Assembly (NCBI RefSeq): GCF_964355755.1
Contig: NC_092680.1
Span: forward strand, 15,973,001-16,037,000
DNA length: 64,000 bases
Origin: Antedon mediterranea
Taxonomy: Eukaryota; Echinodermata; Crinoidea; Comatulida; Antedonidae
Direction: 5' to 3'
Shown: piece by piece, positions 33,828 to 44,993 of the stretch
Layout: each line of letters starts with the position of its first letter
Numbering within the stretch: position 1 is the first letter of the stretch
Made by a program: the position numbers and the translations under genes
Notes under the pieces: model-generated
What the model saw: only the letters and a program-made list of their open reading frames with translations
Database searches by the model: none
Told to the model about the DNA's origin: nothing

Positions 33828-34494
33828 TTATTTCTTTCGTATTGTACTCATTTGATTAATACAACAATTTATTAGATACTATGCTACTCAGCCATGGCGT
33901 GATTGAGGTGTAAGGAAAAATCTTAACCCACGATTTGATTTTGCTTGTTTTTTTTTAAGTAGGCCTATGATTATAATAATTTATCAAAAGCTCTAGAAAT
34001 CTTTTTATAAAACATAATGTTAACTTTTCTGTATATATTATTGTTCAAATCACGTATCCTTTTACTTTCCTGTAAATACGATATATATGTTTTAATTATT
34101 TTTTACTTTAATCATGTTTAACTGTAACTGGACCATTTTTAAAAGCAGTACTACGTTACTGAAAATGTAACCCAGTGCTAAGAACAAATAAATGAATATC
34201 ATTGTGATAAAACAATAGTTTAAGAATATATAAGTCACTTTGTTAGATACCGGATGAGATTTAACAAGGAACTTAAATATCAAAGTTATTTTAAGATAAA
34301 TCGTCGGGGAGTTTTGTTTCCACAAGGAAACATTAAACAACGTATTGCGTTGTTAGAAATACCACACTGTCATTCATCTTGTTCAAAGTCTAAAGACACT
34401 TAGTGAATTTGGGTTCAGGTACTTGTTCTGTGATTAGGTCTACACAATTCAAGTTTATAGATTTTATCCTTCTTCTACCAAAACTGTGGAAAAG
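33828..34494. other. Intergenic between G and H
   Basis: AT-rich spacer, with a TAGGCCTA octamer at about 33961. It contains the presumed gene H promoter. No gene seen. Confidence 0.45.
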
Positions 34495-35040
34495 ATGCAT
34501 GTCCATGTGTTTGAAGTTATGTGTGTATGTTTATTGTTTTGCTACGATGTACTATGCAACACCATCGAACCAGAAACTGAAAACGTCGACAAGACAGTGA
34601 AAGCATTTACTGGAAAGAGTATAACATTTGAATGCAGAGCGCCAAACGCACAGCCAAGTGACACCATATCATGGTACTATGAAGATGAACCTTTGTCAAA
34701 TAACGGAGATATTATAGTAGACGATGAAACAGCTTCGGAAAGGTTTTCTATTACACAGTTAGACATGTATTACAATCTAACAATAGTGGATGTTGAATTG
34801 GAAGATGTCGGCACTTATGATTGTAAAATGGAGCGTACTGGAAGCGACCTGTTGATTTTACGTACACTGACTCTTCTTGTCAGCGAAAGTGATTCAACAA
34901 ATCCACTGGACATATTTGCAATTTTAGGATTATTGTCTGGCATTCTTCTTATACTCGGTATAGTAGGAGCTATTGCATGGTCGAGGGGAAGGAATCGCGG
35001 GGAAATCGAACGAAGAATGGCCATGGAGGAAAGCGCATAG
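34495..35040 (+). CDS. Receptor H: short one-V-domain membrane protein
   Basis: 181 aa from the ATG at 34495, with a signal peptide at about 1-22. One V-like domain has C47, W60 and C110 with 'LEDVGTYDC', then almost no stalk. The module 'LDIFAILGLLSGILLILG' and a helix span about 140-162. The 19-residue tail starts 'SRGRNRGE' and has no tyrosine. With so short a tail it probably signals through a partner or acts as a decoy or adhesion form (inference). Its small-residue spacing in the helix (GLLSG, GIVGA) suits helix-helix packing. Next to G on the same strand and likely a duplicate of it. Single exon. Confidence 0.83.
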   Translation: MHVHVFEVMCVCLLFCYDVLCNTIEPETENVDKTVKAFTGKSITFECRAPNAQPSDTISWYYEDEPLSNNGDIIVDDETASERFSITQLDMYYNLTIVDVELEDVGTYDCKMERTGSDLLILRTLTLLVSESDSTNPLDIFAILGLLSGILLILGIVGAIAWSRGRNRGEIERRMAMEESA

Positions 35041-35354
35041 GACCCACTTAAAAACAAACGCTCCACAAACGCAATTATCTGGACACAAAAGAACAGTCTA
35101 AAACATTTACGTAATTATCGAAGTTATGTTTTTTTTCGTAAAGTTATATATCGTCTATATTCAGTTTGATTGTTTTATATACATTTGTAAACGAGAAGGA
35201 AAAAAATTTGATTGTGGTATCGTCTGTCGATGCTACTAAAAAAACAATTTAAATTTTAAACCAATTACATACGGACAAAATGTCATGTTTCTTGTATACC
35301 GTTGTTATTGTTTTTAATAAGTTTACTTATAAATAATGTATTTGTTCTACGCAC

Positions 35355-35360
35355 AATAAA
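35355..35360 (+). terminator. Poly(A) signal of gene H
   Basis: AATAAA about 315 nt past the stop codon of gene H, the first good signal downstream. Confidence 0.45.
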
Positions 35361-37370
35361 TTATAAGTTTAAATTGACTTTTTATCGTTTTTGTTTTTGA
35401 TTTTACAGTGCCTTTTTGTTGCCTAAATAAGTACTCATAAGTATGTGCTGCTCTTCGCGTATTACGAGTTATATAAGTGGTGGGTTTAGTGAAGAAATGG
35501 TAGGTGGCGCCTGCCTGTCTTCAAACGCCCCATCTCTCCATATATTCTAGGTGTTTTTATCCTAAAATAAAAACAATCAATCGGTTCTTTACAATACATT
35601 GAATACACTTACAATACTGTCTTTAGATCTTTCATAAAATATGCAGTGAGTTCAATTTCGTTCTTATACACGACGACAATCACATTGCGAAATTTCTTAA
35701 TTCGCCCTTTGACTTTTCTCTATAATTTAATTGACTGATGTCTCCACATGCTAACGATTATATAAGTTATTATTATTATTTGTCGATGTAAGACCGGGAC
35801 TATCGTGACCTCCCTTAACAACAATTGCGATCTCTGGTTGCAATTTTTCTCTGTTGAATGACGATGACATTACTATATATTACATAATGATACAGACTAA
35901 AAACGCTATGAATAAAATCAAATATGCACGTATGCCGATGTAAAACCCTATTTAGAAACAACAAGGTATCTTAGCCTATCTTAGCCTACTTTCTTAATAA
36001 CAAAATGAATGTTTTTATACTCGTGTTGATGGTACAAATAATTTCATTCTGTGAAATGTGAAATTCTATTTTCACTCGCTCTTCACCTCGTAAAAATAGA
36101 ATTTTATTTTTCACCTCATGAAATTATTTGTACACACTCATAAAAATTAATTAATTAAACAATAGAATCTATGTTACGTGCTCATATGTTTGTGTATTAG
36201 TAAAACGTTTAGTCTTTAGTACTATTCAGTTCGGTTGACTGTCTTTTTCTAAAACAAACAATGCACATACTCGTCTGGTACATATGCTTTAGGTATACTG
36301 TGTAGCGATTATAAACACTTTATTGCAGTTTTCTTATGCTGAATTGTATTACTTCAGAGTAGAAGAATAAATAACTTCAGCGTTATACGATGTTTCGACA
36401 GAACATCGCTACACGAACGCCTGGTTTGTTACATGTAATGCTTCCAGTATCTAAAGTGTTTCAATTTGTTTTACCCTAAATAATGTTTATTTCATTTTCC
36501 AGACTAGTTTTGGGGTTCTTTCCCTTCAATATATCTGATACAATACAGGTTTGTTGGGATGTTGTTTACTACTTTCAAATGTCGTAAGCGGAAACAATCG
36601 AGTCCCGGAAAAGTGTAGCGATAACGGGAAGTGGCCGTTTACAAGTGGTTGACCATTATAGATGACTAACGTGTAAATATAACCAGAGCCTAACGTATGT
36701 GGTAGGCTTGCTCTACAAAAAAATATATTGTATATTTTAAATGGTCGGACAATTGGGGCTACTATATCGCACAATATACGTTACGCATATCGTGTTAACG
36801 TCTGCTGTAATTGTATTTAAACGGTACAAAGTTTTTGTTACAGGACCAATAGTAATAGACCATAGGCTAGGCATTTAGAGTAAAATTACATAATCTTACA
36901 TAAAAAATCAGAGAATCCAGAGAAAATATTTGGAAAAACAATTTTTTCTGAGTAATTCATTGTGCCCTGGATATGTTGTAGACACCTCGTGAAAAAAAAT
37001 TAGAATTTAATTTTTCAGCTTATGAAATATGTTTGTACCATCGCACATTATTGTATAATATAGTAATAGAGGTTCTTTATCTTTATCCATAAAATAGCGC
37101 TATCATAATGTTTACGTTTTATTATAATTTATTTTCTTCATCTAAGAAATAATTAATATTATTTCCTTGGAAATGACGGGTTTTGCGAAGAAGAATAAGA
37201 AAATAAAGACATTGTATAGATATCCTTATCTTTACAACAACAAAATCCGTAACAGAATCAATCTATTTTCAACAATAGTTTACGGAACTATTAGATCCGT
37301 AAAACAGAAATAAATTGTTGTTCAAATCACGACTTCATTATGAAGGCCAATAGCTGTCTATTAATTCCAG
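35361..37370. other. Intergenic with a dispersed short repeat
   Basis: No gene seen. Two related blocks in the same orientation ('CACCTCGT(A/G)AAAA ... ATGAAAT') lie near 36083-36130 and 36980-37045. The first forms a weak foldback with the sequence just before it. Confidence 0.45.
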
Positions 37371-38050
37371 GTAACTTCGATATTAATACGATACTAAGGT
37401 ATATCAGGATTTTCAAAAGCAATAGGTAACCTCAATGCACAACACTGATCTGTTTGCTGGACATTTACTACCGGTCTCGATTTCCGTGATTTCAGTGATA
37501 TAGGCCTACATACTGTTATTTGCTGGTAAATTGTGAGTAATATTGTACAAAATGCTTCATTATTCCAGTTTCCTTCTGTCTTACTCATAAAAACGAAAAT
37601 GAAAATTCCCGGTATTATTCGGATCGATTGATCACATGGAACCCATTTAAATCGATGCATTATGAATATGTATATCACTAATTATAATAGTAAAGTGAAG
37701 TTTGAGCTTCGGCTTGGTATTGACCACCCTGGTAAAATATTATTCGAATTAATTATTTAAATGAACTCCTCCCTCGAATAAACGCCCCTCCCCCTTATAG
37801 AACATCATTTTGATTAAACGCCTCCCAAAAGACCCCCCTGAAAACTAAACGCCCCAATAAATACACATAAATAAACAAAATGGGAAAGAGACAAAAACAA
37901 TAAAAAATAATAATATTATTGTAATCAGACAACGGTATGTCTATCATATACGCATTTTTTATCTTCATTAAAACTGTACCGTATTATACAATGACTAACA
38001 ATGATCGATAACGAACGACTGAGGTACACCACAAGTAGTTCTATTTTCTA
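37371..38050. repeat. Diverged about 0.7-kb repeat, copy 1
   Basis: Matches 40300-41040 in the same orientation over most of its length: 'GTAACCTCAATGCACAAC', 'CTACCGGTCTCGATTTCCG', 'ATTTGCTGGTAAATTGT', 'CGAATAAACGCCC' and 'GAGGTACACCACAA'. A third partial copy is at about 47145-47310. No protein is evident; it is a dispersed repeat of unknown class. Confidence 0.75.
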
Positions 38051-38263
38051 TCATACTTCAGGGAAATTTGCTTCTGTCGTATTCTGTTTTGTCCTATTCT
38101 ACATTTGGTCATATCAATCCAATAACATAACAGTATGATAGTCTTAAAAACGTATATGTCTACCGGGTGTATTCAAAAAAGTAAAATCGAAATCTTATGA
38201 CTTTTTGGGTCAATATTTACAGTACCAATCTAGATTTAACTGCATTTAATTATAACATAATTA

Positions 38264-38360
38264 CATTCCCTCGGGAATGATATTAAGTTCTCTATTTCCC
38301 TCAGCTGGCGCTTCGGGAAATATATATTCCCTCGAACTTAATATCATTCCCTCGGGGATG
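38264..38360. repeat. Inverted repeat with nested palindromes
   Basis: The left arm 'GGGAATGATATTAAGTTC' is matched by the inverse 'GAACTTAATATCATTCCC' on the right. Inside the left arm CATTCCC..GGGAATG is itself a palindrome, and the loop holds 'TTCCC...GGGAA'. It is a likely foldback element remnant. Confidence 0.7.
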
Positions 38361-38852
38361 TCAAATCTTATATTTAACCTCTAAGCAGTCAATATCTGTA
38401 TAATAATATGTTTCTATTATATTGCCTTTTTTCTGAAGAATATATATAGAATAGTAATTCATGACACATATAAATCATTTGACTGCGATGTACAATAATA
38501 ATCATATCCTATCCTATTCTATACAGCGCATAATGTTGTGAAACCTCTACAATGAAGCTATAAAGAAGTGACTTCGGCAAAAGAAATGTTTATCCGACTG
38601 ATATTTGGTCAACAGGACATTTGATACCTAATATACCTAACAAAAGAACAATTCACTAATAGAAAATTGAACGATATGTAATTGGCCAATACAACTGTTT
38701 AGGCCTACAGATGAGATATTTTCGCCGACAACTCAGATCACTTTTAAACCCTAATTGTTGTTAAACAAAAGTAAAGTAAAAATAAAATCCAGAAATTATT
38801 TAAATGATTTTACGATTATACTAATTGTTTACAATGACGTAACTAAAAAGAT
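38361..38852. other. Intergenic, no gene seen
   Basis: AT-rich spacer between the inverted repeat and the NHL pseudogene, with one TAGGCCTA octamer near 38700. Confidence 0.4.
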
Positions 38853-39785
38853 TCAGTTATCAGGAGAAATACGGAAACGGTAATTCATCATCAATTCTCG
38901 CGACTTGAAGATTTTCGGACGTTGTGTATACTTGTCATAAGTCAATATGTCAATTGTAGTGTTATTTGCTACAGCAACCATACATGGGTTAATAATACAT
39001 AACTGATTTGGCACAGTAATTCTATCTTCTTTATTATCAAATCGGTTGATAAAATGTCCATCACTTTTGAATAATTGTAGTTTGTGGTTACTTGCTCTAA
39101 TATTATCACCCTCACCAACTGCAATTGCATGTAGCCACCTCACCATACCATCTTCATGCCCGTTTTCGACGAGTGCTTTCAGTTCCTTGTCCGTTTTATC
39201 ATACATTAATAGTGGTTTCCTTCATCTGTCACAAGTACTTTTCTAGTTTGTGTAAGTGCAACATCCGAGTATCCAGAATAATTGGAACATTTTGTCTGTG
39301 TTCCTATTATCTCAATGTGCGCAATACTATCAATATCAAACATATACACACATGATATGCTCAACTCTGCTACATAAATAACAATAGCAGACTCATCCAA
39401 GTAAATAACACATGGGTTTGTTAAAACACCTTTGCCAATTGATTTGATCACATAACCATTCATATCACATACTTGAATACATGCATTTCTACAATCACTG
39501 AATGCTATTTTACCATTTGTCAAATGTATACATTCGGGTTACTTTCATACCTTTTGATAATGTAATTTTTCCAAAATTTTTTGTAAATTTCATTTTTCTA
39601 AAATGATACCAGCAAGCAATCATCATTAAACTTAACTATACCAGTAGGAATGCTCCTTAGTTTGATAGTAACAGGTTTGAATGTAACATTTGCAACTCCT
39701 CTAGGAATACCTTCTTCTTTTCCAATGTTCAATTTCTTATCTATGTCTCCAAGAAGATTTAAATTGTTGCTAGCAATCCTGTAAT
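38853..39785 (-). pseudogene. NHL beta-propeller (TRIM2/3/71-like) pseudogene
   Basis: Minus-strand coding remnant readable only across several frames: about 39785-39590, 39590-39524 (shifted), 39523-39206 and 39206-38853. The blade-like segments 'GKIAFSDCRNACIQVCDMNG', 'RKVLVTDEGNH' and 'LQLFKSDGHF' show the NHL pattern (short hydrophobic strand, D.xN, hydrophobic-x-hydrophobic, G). At least two frameshifts and a stop break it. No RING, B-box or coiled coil is seen upstream, so only the propeller end was kept. Living relatives in this family are RNA-binding or ubiquitin-ligase TRIM-NHL proteins; this copy should be dead. It lies between two direct copies of a 0.7-kb repeat. Confidence 0.75.
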
Positions 39786-39837
39786 AGCAGGGAAGAGTTA
39801 AATTACAATTTGTAATTTAACTCTTCCCTGGTAATAG
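39781..39837. repeat. 43-bp perfect palindrome flanked by 7-bp direct repeats
   Basis: CAGGGAAGAGTTAAATTACA (39788-39807), a 3-nt spacer, then its exact reverse complement (39811-39830). GTAATAG stands directly on both sides (39781-39787 and 39831-39837). It is a miniature foldback insertion with target duplication, at the 5' edge of the NHL pseudogene. Confidence 0.85.
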
Positions 39838-40299
39838 TAACATATTATGTTGTACAGCTAGACAAGTATGTTGTACATTGTATGTGATACAGTAGTAGCC
39901 ATACCGAAAAAAGAAGTACTAGCATTGTGATAAACTGATAAATGTTCAATATACAGGTATATTAAACGTTTCATTACTGTTGATAATCTGACAAAATCAT
40001 CAATAAATAATAGTATTGTTGATAATACGTAGGGAATGTTCCGCCGTTGACAAATCATCAAAATCAATGGGTTTAACTATTACTTGCTAGGCCTACAAGT
40101 GAACTTGCATGCGCTGCGCTGAAAACAGTTTGTTTTAACAGTTACATTGGATTAGAATCCATTTTAAATTTGCTACACTGTCTGAGAATACTTAATCATA
40201 AGTTACCTTGATGAATTGTTGTACCAATTGGAGATTTAATAATACGTGCTGATCAATCCTTTTACAACACTAACAGTAAGGGTGTTCTCTTGTCCAATT
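39838..40299. other. Intergenic, no gene seen
   Basis: Spacer between the palindrome and the second 0.7-kb repeat copy, with a TAGGCCTA octamer near 40088. Confidence 0.4.
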
Positions 40300-41040
40300 T
40301 TATTATCAAAACTTCGATATTAATACCATAATTTATCAGGAATTTAAAAGCAATGGGTAACCTCAATGCACAACGGTATTTTGTTGCTGGACATTGACTA
40401 CCGGTCTCGATTTCCGTGATTTTACTGATATATACTGTTGTTTGCTGGTAAATTGTAAGTAATATTTTACTCAATGCTTCCATTAATCATTTTTATTCTG
40501 ACTCACTCATAATCAAAAATTCCTGGTATTATTAGAATCGATCGATCACATACGGAACTCCATTTAAACCGACACAATATGTAATATGTATACCACCAAC
40601 TTACAATAGTAAATAGCTATTTGATATTTGGCTAAATGGACTACCCTGGTAAGATATTGTTGAATTAAATACGCCTAAGTACCATATTTATTCCTGTTTT
40701 GAATAAACTCTCTCCGCGAATAAACACCCGCCACAAACATTTATATTTGTAGGTAGACTGTATTGATTGACATGATCTACAATTGACCAGGAATTTTGAT
40801 GCAATTTTTAATATATGTTATCAATTGCCGATAATAATTGTGTTGTATTTGTTCTTATTTAGGGGGTATTTATTTGATCATAAATACGGTAAAAAAAACA
40901 TAATAAAGTATTATTGTAATAGAGTAGACGACAGTGTATCTACACTCATTTTTATATCCTCAATAATACTGTATTATGCTGCAATGACTAAAAAATATTG
41001 ATAATGAATCAAACGATTGAGGTACACCACAAAAATGTAT
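40300..41040. repeat. Diverged about 0.7-kb repeat, copy 2
   Basis: Same orientation as 37371-38050; see that entry for the shared landmarks. With copy 1 it brackets the NHL pseudogene and its palindrome. Confidence 0.75.
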
Positions 41041-43050
41041 TCAATCACATTTTTTTAAAACTAATTCTTGAGCAATTTATTTCTTCCGTATACATTGTGA
41101 TTTTTAAAATCAAAATGTAAAATAATTATAATTAATTACTTGATCACACTTCACCATAAAGATGAAATATGTTTCTTAGAAGGAAAATATTCCTTATTGG
41201 TGGCATAATTGTCATCAATAAATAATGGATTGTACGCGTTGTCACCAAAAGTTCAAATTTATGACATTTCCAATATTAGTGGATGTTTAAAGATTTCGAT
41301 ATTTTAGTTTACAATAAATTAAACAAATGGCTCTCACATACTATGATATTCTTGATGGAAAAGTCGCCTAGTGGCTGTGCGAAGTACGACAAGATTATAA
41401 TAAATGATTGTTATCAACTATTCCCTGATACGCTGCTTGGCAGGAAAGGTCGCCTCCGGTAATGCGCAACTATCGATTTGTTTTTCTCAATACATTATTG
41501 AGTGCTTTTATTATTGCTTTTTCTTTTATGTCTTTGTTTATTTTTGTAAATGTTGTTGTTAACCATACCTTGATGTTAAGGTGAATGTTAATAAATTTGA
41601 ATTTATAGCTACAATGATCAATTTAAGCATAATCTCTACAACTATGAACAACTAACTTTTTATCAATCTTTACATTTATTTGTTAAATTCGTTAGGTATT
41701 TTGAATGGTATCAACATCACATAGTTTTGAACGCCGATTTGTGAGCTTAAATGAACTAAAGACACATTATACAGCAATGCTGCAGTTCCTCTGTTCATAA
41801 TCGGATAAGTTTTTTTCAATTTTATTTTTCTCATCAAATGCTTCAACTTTGTCATTGTTTTTTTTTTAAATAAACTCCCGCAACACTGACCTTTTTCCCT
41901 TGCCCATTGTCGAATCAACGTAACTAAAAAGGCTTATATTCAAATATTAGTTAAGCTTTAAAATTCAATTATATTAAAGATCAGATTATCGATATTTTGT
42001 TTTGATGTTCCTAATTCTACATAATTTTACCATTTTTGATATGCTTTATATTTTGTATAGTTTACTGTGTGTTTATGTCTATATTTATTTATATTAATCC
42101 AAAGGCAAATTACTGAAAAAATAACAATGCTGTGGGTATCAGTGGCTGGATCTCAATGGAGATACAAAAAAAATCGAAAAGCTAAATCAAAACGATAAAG
42201 TAAAACAGCCAGAAAAGTTAGTAGAGCTTTCGGGCAGCACTAGACCTTCTATATGTCTATTTATATTTAAATGTAAGGCATCCTATAATTGGCGTTTATT
42301 CGCTGTTGGATGTGGTTAAAAAAAATAAAACCCAAATCAATATGTGGTTCCAAACTGCTCGTTAGTTAGTATAATTAACTGACATAAAGGCGTGTCGCAC
42401 TTTATTATAACTAGTTATAATAATAGTTGGAATGAAGAGGCACTACATAGAGATGTATGGAGAAAGAGAACTGTCATGGGCCTGTCAAATGGCATATGAC
42501 AAGGTAGACAAGGTAGGAGACTCCGTGTTATACGTAGCATCATACGACAATATCATAACTCAAAAGTACTGATCCTTATACAACTATTCACATGATTGAC
42601 GTGAAAATTAAAACGATTAGTCAGTGTACTGAAAGGACATGGGTTTCTTTAGTTATTCCTCTATCTGTTCAGATGTTATTGAGTTGTGTCATTGCAGTTC
42701 AGGTCATAGCTAAACATCACGTATCGTTGTCAATACTGCCTTCTTCAGTAGCAATAAAGATTAAAATGATCATTCATATATATATGAAAATAAGTTTAAT
42801 CCTGGTGGTATTCATCGAAACTATAATAAGAAAACGTCTGTTTTACTTTCCACAAGTTCAAGCACAGAAGTCAAAGTCAATGTTCGTAATGTCCTGTCAG
42901 ATAAATAGAGTAATTGTAATTTTGCATAATGTGGTAAAGAGATAGGTATAAGTGAGGATATAAGAATCGACTGCAAATGTAAAGTTTCAGCAGAAGCCTA
43001 CACGTTAAAAAGATTAATAGTCAGAGTCGAAGAATATAGAGATCAAAAAC
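41041..43050. other. Intergenic upstream of gene I, including its promoter
   Basis: No gene seen. The last 240 bp (about 42810-43050) resembles the region above gene J (about 47940-48190) in patches such as 'GTCTGTTTTAC.TTCCACAAGT' and 'GTTCGTAAT.TCCTGTC', so the promoters are paralogous. An open frame at 42592-42945 lies within this conserved non-coding part and is probably chance. Confidence 0.5.
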
Positions 43051-44289
43051 ATGAATAGTTTAAGAGGTGTTGTAATAATGGTACTTGTTTTGAGTTTACA
43101 TTCAGTGCACATTGTAAAGACGGACGGTATGCTAGCTGAAATAATGGGCAGACGAATCACAAATATCGGGGATACCGAAGTGCTACGGTGTTTTAGGCCT
43201 ACAACGGAAAACAGAGCTGAAGAGGTCGTTTATTGGATACATGAGGGTGAGATCATTAGCGTCAATGGACTCATTCAAACATTAAATCTAGACCATCGTG
43301 CGAGATATGATATGATAGGCAATCATAAAAATGGACATTATAATTTACTTATACAAAATATAAAATCTGAAGATACTGGAAAGTGGGATTGTAAGTACGG
43401 ACCATCAGTTGGTAACGTCGGTGCCCTTCAAAGTACAGTAATGATGGTGATTTCACCTGACGAGCCAGTGTGCAGTTTATCACCCACTGTTATTCATTAC
43501 GGTGATTCATATCAACTAAAGTGTGTCTCAAGTGGAGGTTTTCCTGCTCCTACCCTTGTATGGTTAAAGGATGGGATGGAATTGTTACAAACAGATACCG
43601 ATGACTTGCTTGTTTTAGAAAGGATTGCTGACCAGACTGATAACAATGCACAATACACGTGCGAAGTGAGAAGTCTAGCGTGGCCAACTACACGCACATG
43701 CACGCAACATGTTATGGTTATCACAGACAAAAAACCTGTGCGAATGATGAGAAATGCAGAAAAACACGCCAGAAAAAATGCAGAAGGTACGAATCATAGG
43801 CAGAACACGGACACAAGACAACATGAAGGTTGGTTATCTGATCCTAATTTTGATCACACATCAGTACGACCCCATGTAACAAACGCACAAGAAAACACTA
43901 CAAACCACACGAAAACTGAAAATACGGACATGTTTGATGTATTTTCAGTAATAGGACTGGTGTGTGGTGGCGCCCTTGCTATCATAATTCTAATGGCCAT
44001 TTCATGGAACAAGGGTCGCAGCAATACATTACCCAGAAGCTCCAAAACGGTAAAGATGCGTGGAACGAGAAATGCAGTGTTCAAGTCAGAAATAAAACGT
44101 CTTAGTCGCCACTCGTTTTCAAATATAACAACACGTAGTAGCACAGCAACAGCTAGTGACAGTCTGCACCATAAGCCATTAATAGATATCAATTCAGACG
44201 AAATAGTTCCTAATGAAATGATTCATCTCGACAGAATTGGTACACATAACGAATCGTCCCCGCGCTTTATAACAGTACCTATACATTAA
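43051..44289 (+). CDS. Receptor I: two-Ig-domain membrane protein
   Basis: 412 aa from the ATG at 43051, with a signal peptide at about 1-24. Domain 1 is V-like: C47, W62 ('YWIHEGEI') and C114 ('SEDTGKWDC'), with a small extra insert after C47 compared with J and K. Domain 2 has C141, C158 (W171), C204 and C217, the four-cysteine layout. A polar stalk follows, then the module 'FDVFSVIGLVCGGALAI' and a helix at about 297-318. The basic S/T-rich tail has 'LIDINSDEIV', a shortened form of the box in E, F and J, and no YxxP. Domain 2 is almost the same at the DNA level as in J and K, while domain 1 and the stalk differ. Single exon; likely surface recognition receptor (inference). Confidence 0.87.
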   Translation: MNSLRGVVIMVLVLSLHSVHIVKTDGMLAEIMGRRITNIGDTEVLRCFRPTTENRAEEVVYWIHEGEIISVNGLIQTLNLDHRARYDMIGNHKNGHYNLLIQNIKSEDTGKWDCKYGPSVGNVGALQSTVMMVISPDEPVCSLSPTVIHYGDSYQLKCVSSGGFPAPTLVWLKDGMELLQTDTDDLLVLERIADQTDNNAQYTCEVRSLAWPTTRTCTQHVMVITDKKPVRMMRNAEKHARKNAEGTNHRQNTDTRQHEGWLSDPNFDHTSVRPHVTNAQENTTNHTKTENTDMFDVFSVIGLVCGGALAIIILMAISWNKGRSNTLPRSSKTVKMRGTRNAVFKSEIKRLSRHSFSNITTRSSTATASDSLHHKPLIDINSDEIVPNEMIHLDRIGTHNESSPRFITVPIH

Positions 44290-44498
44290 TCTAAAAAATA
44301 AGGACATAGGCCTAATAACAATCTTTCTTTCTTTTTTGGTTTAAAATTATTAGTAAAAGTTAAATATAAGTATAAGATGTAGTACTGTAAAAAGTAAAAT
44401 CAATAACATTTAAAAGTGTGATCTGCTGGTCGAAATTATTGCAACAGTTTTCAACAATCTATGCAAGTAACATCATTCGTTGCAGACTATCTGAATCT

Positions 44499-44645
44499 GA
44501 TTTTCCACTAGGCGAGTTTGTTCACGCGAATCTAAAGCGGCAGCTTATACGCATGTGCATGTTTCTATCTTCTATATCCTTCTTTGCGCATGGGTATAAG
44601 CTGACGTTTTCGATTCGCTCGAACAAATTCGCCTAGTGGAAAATC
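44499..44645. mobile_element. MITE with about 55-bp TIRs
   Basis: 'GATTTTCCACTAGGCGA' on the left is met by its reverse complement on the right. The arms run inward through 'TTGTTC.CGCGAAT' and 'AGCTTATACGCATG' with a few mismatches. About 147 bp, non-coding, 210 bp past the stop codon of gene I. Confidence 0.8.
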
Positions 44646-44659
44646 GGCTTAATAGTAAA

Positions 44660-44993
44660 GAAATTGATTGATTGATTGACTGATTGAAATTTATATTTAT
44701 ACTGGGTAGCCTCTTCAGTCAAAGACTGGTCTCCCAAAGGGCCCAGTTGGTGATCAGTGGCTGTGATGTACTAATACACCGGGGTAACCCCCTACTCGTC
44801 TCGAAAGATGTACTAGGTTCTTTAAAGTGCACACGAGCTAGATGTGTACACTGGACCTACGATTATAGTCCTTATCCGAGAAGACTCGTTCTATCACCAG
44901 AACCATGGAGTGAGTGAGCCTCGAACCCTGCCGATGTTATGGCTACGTAATTACGGTTCCACTGTCTTAGCCGCTCGGCCACTCACTCACTCT
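44660..44993 (-). mobile_element. Full-length tRNA-derived SINE
   Basis: On the minus strand it begins 'GAGTGGCCGAGCGGCTAAGA', a Leu/Ser-type tRNA A-box and D-arm sequence, and has a B box GGGTTCGAGGCTC (plus-strand 44917-44929). The non-tRNA body shared with 26598-26805 follows, and it ends in a CAAT-type tail (plus-strand 'ATTGATTGATTG' at 44665-44676). Pol III internal promoter elements look usable. It is the best-preserved SINE of the window. Confidence 0.85.

Noticed and set aside
42592-42945. 117-codon plus-strand frame above gene I
   Set aside because: It overlaps sequence paralogous to the gene J promoter region, where the frame is not kept; no signal or domain is convincing.
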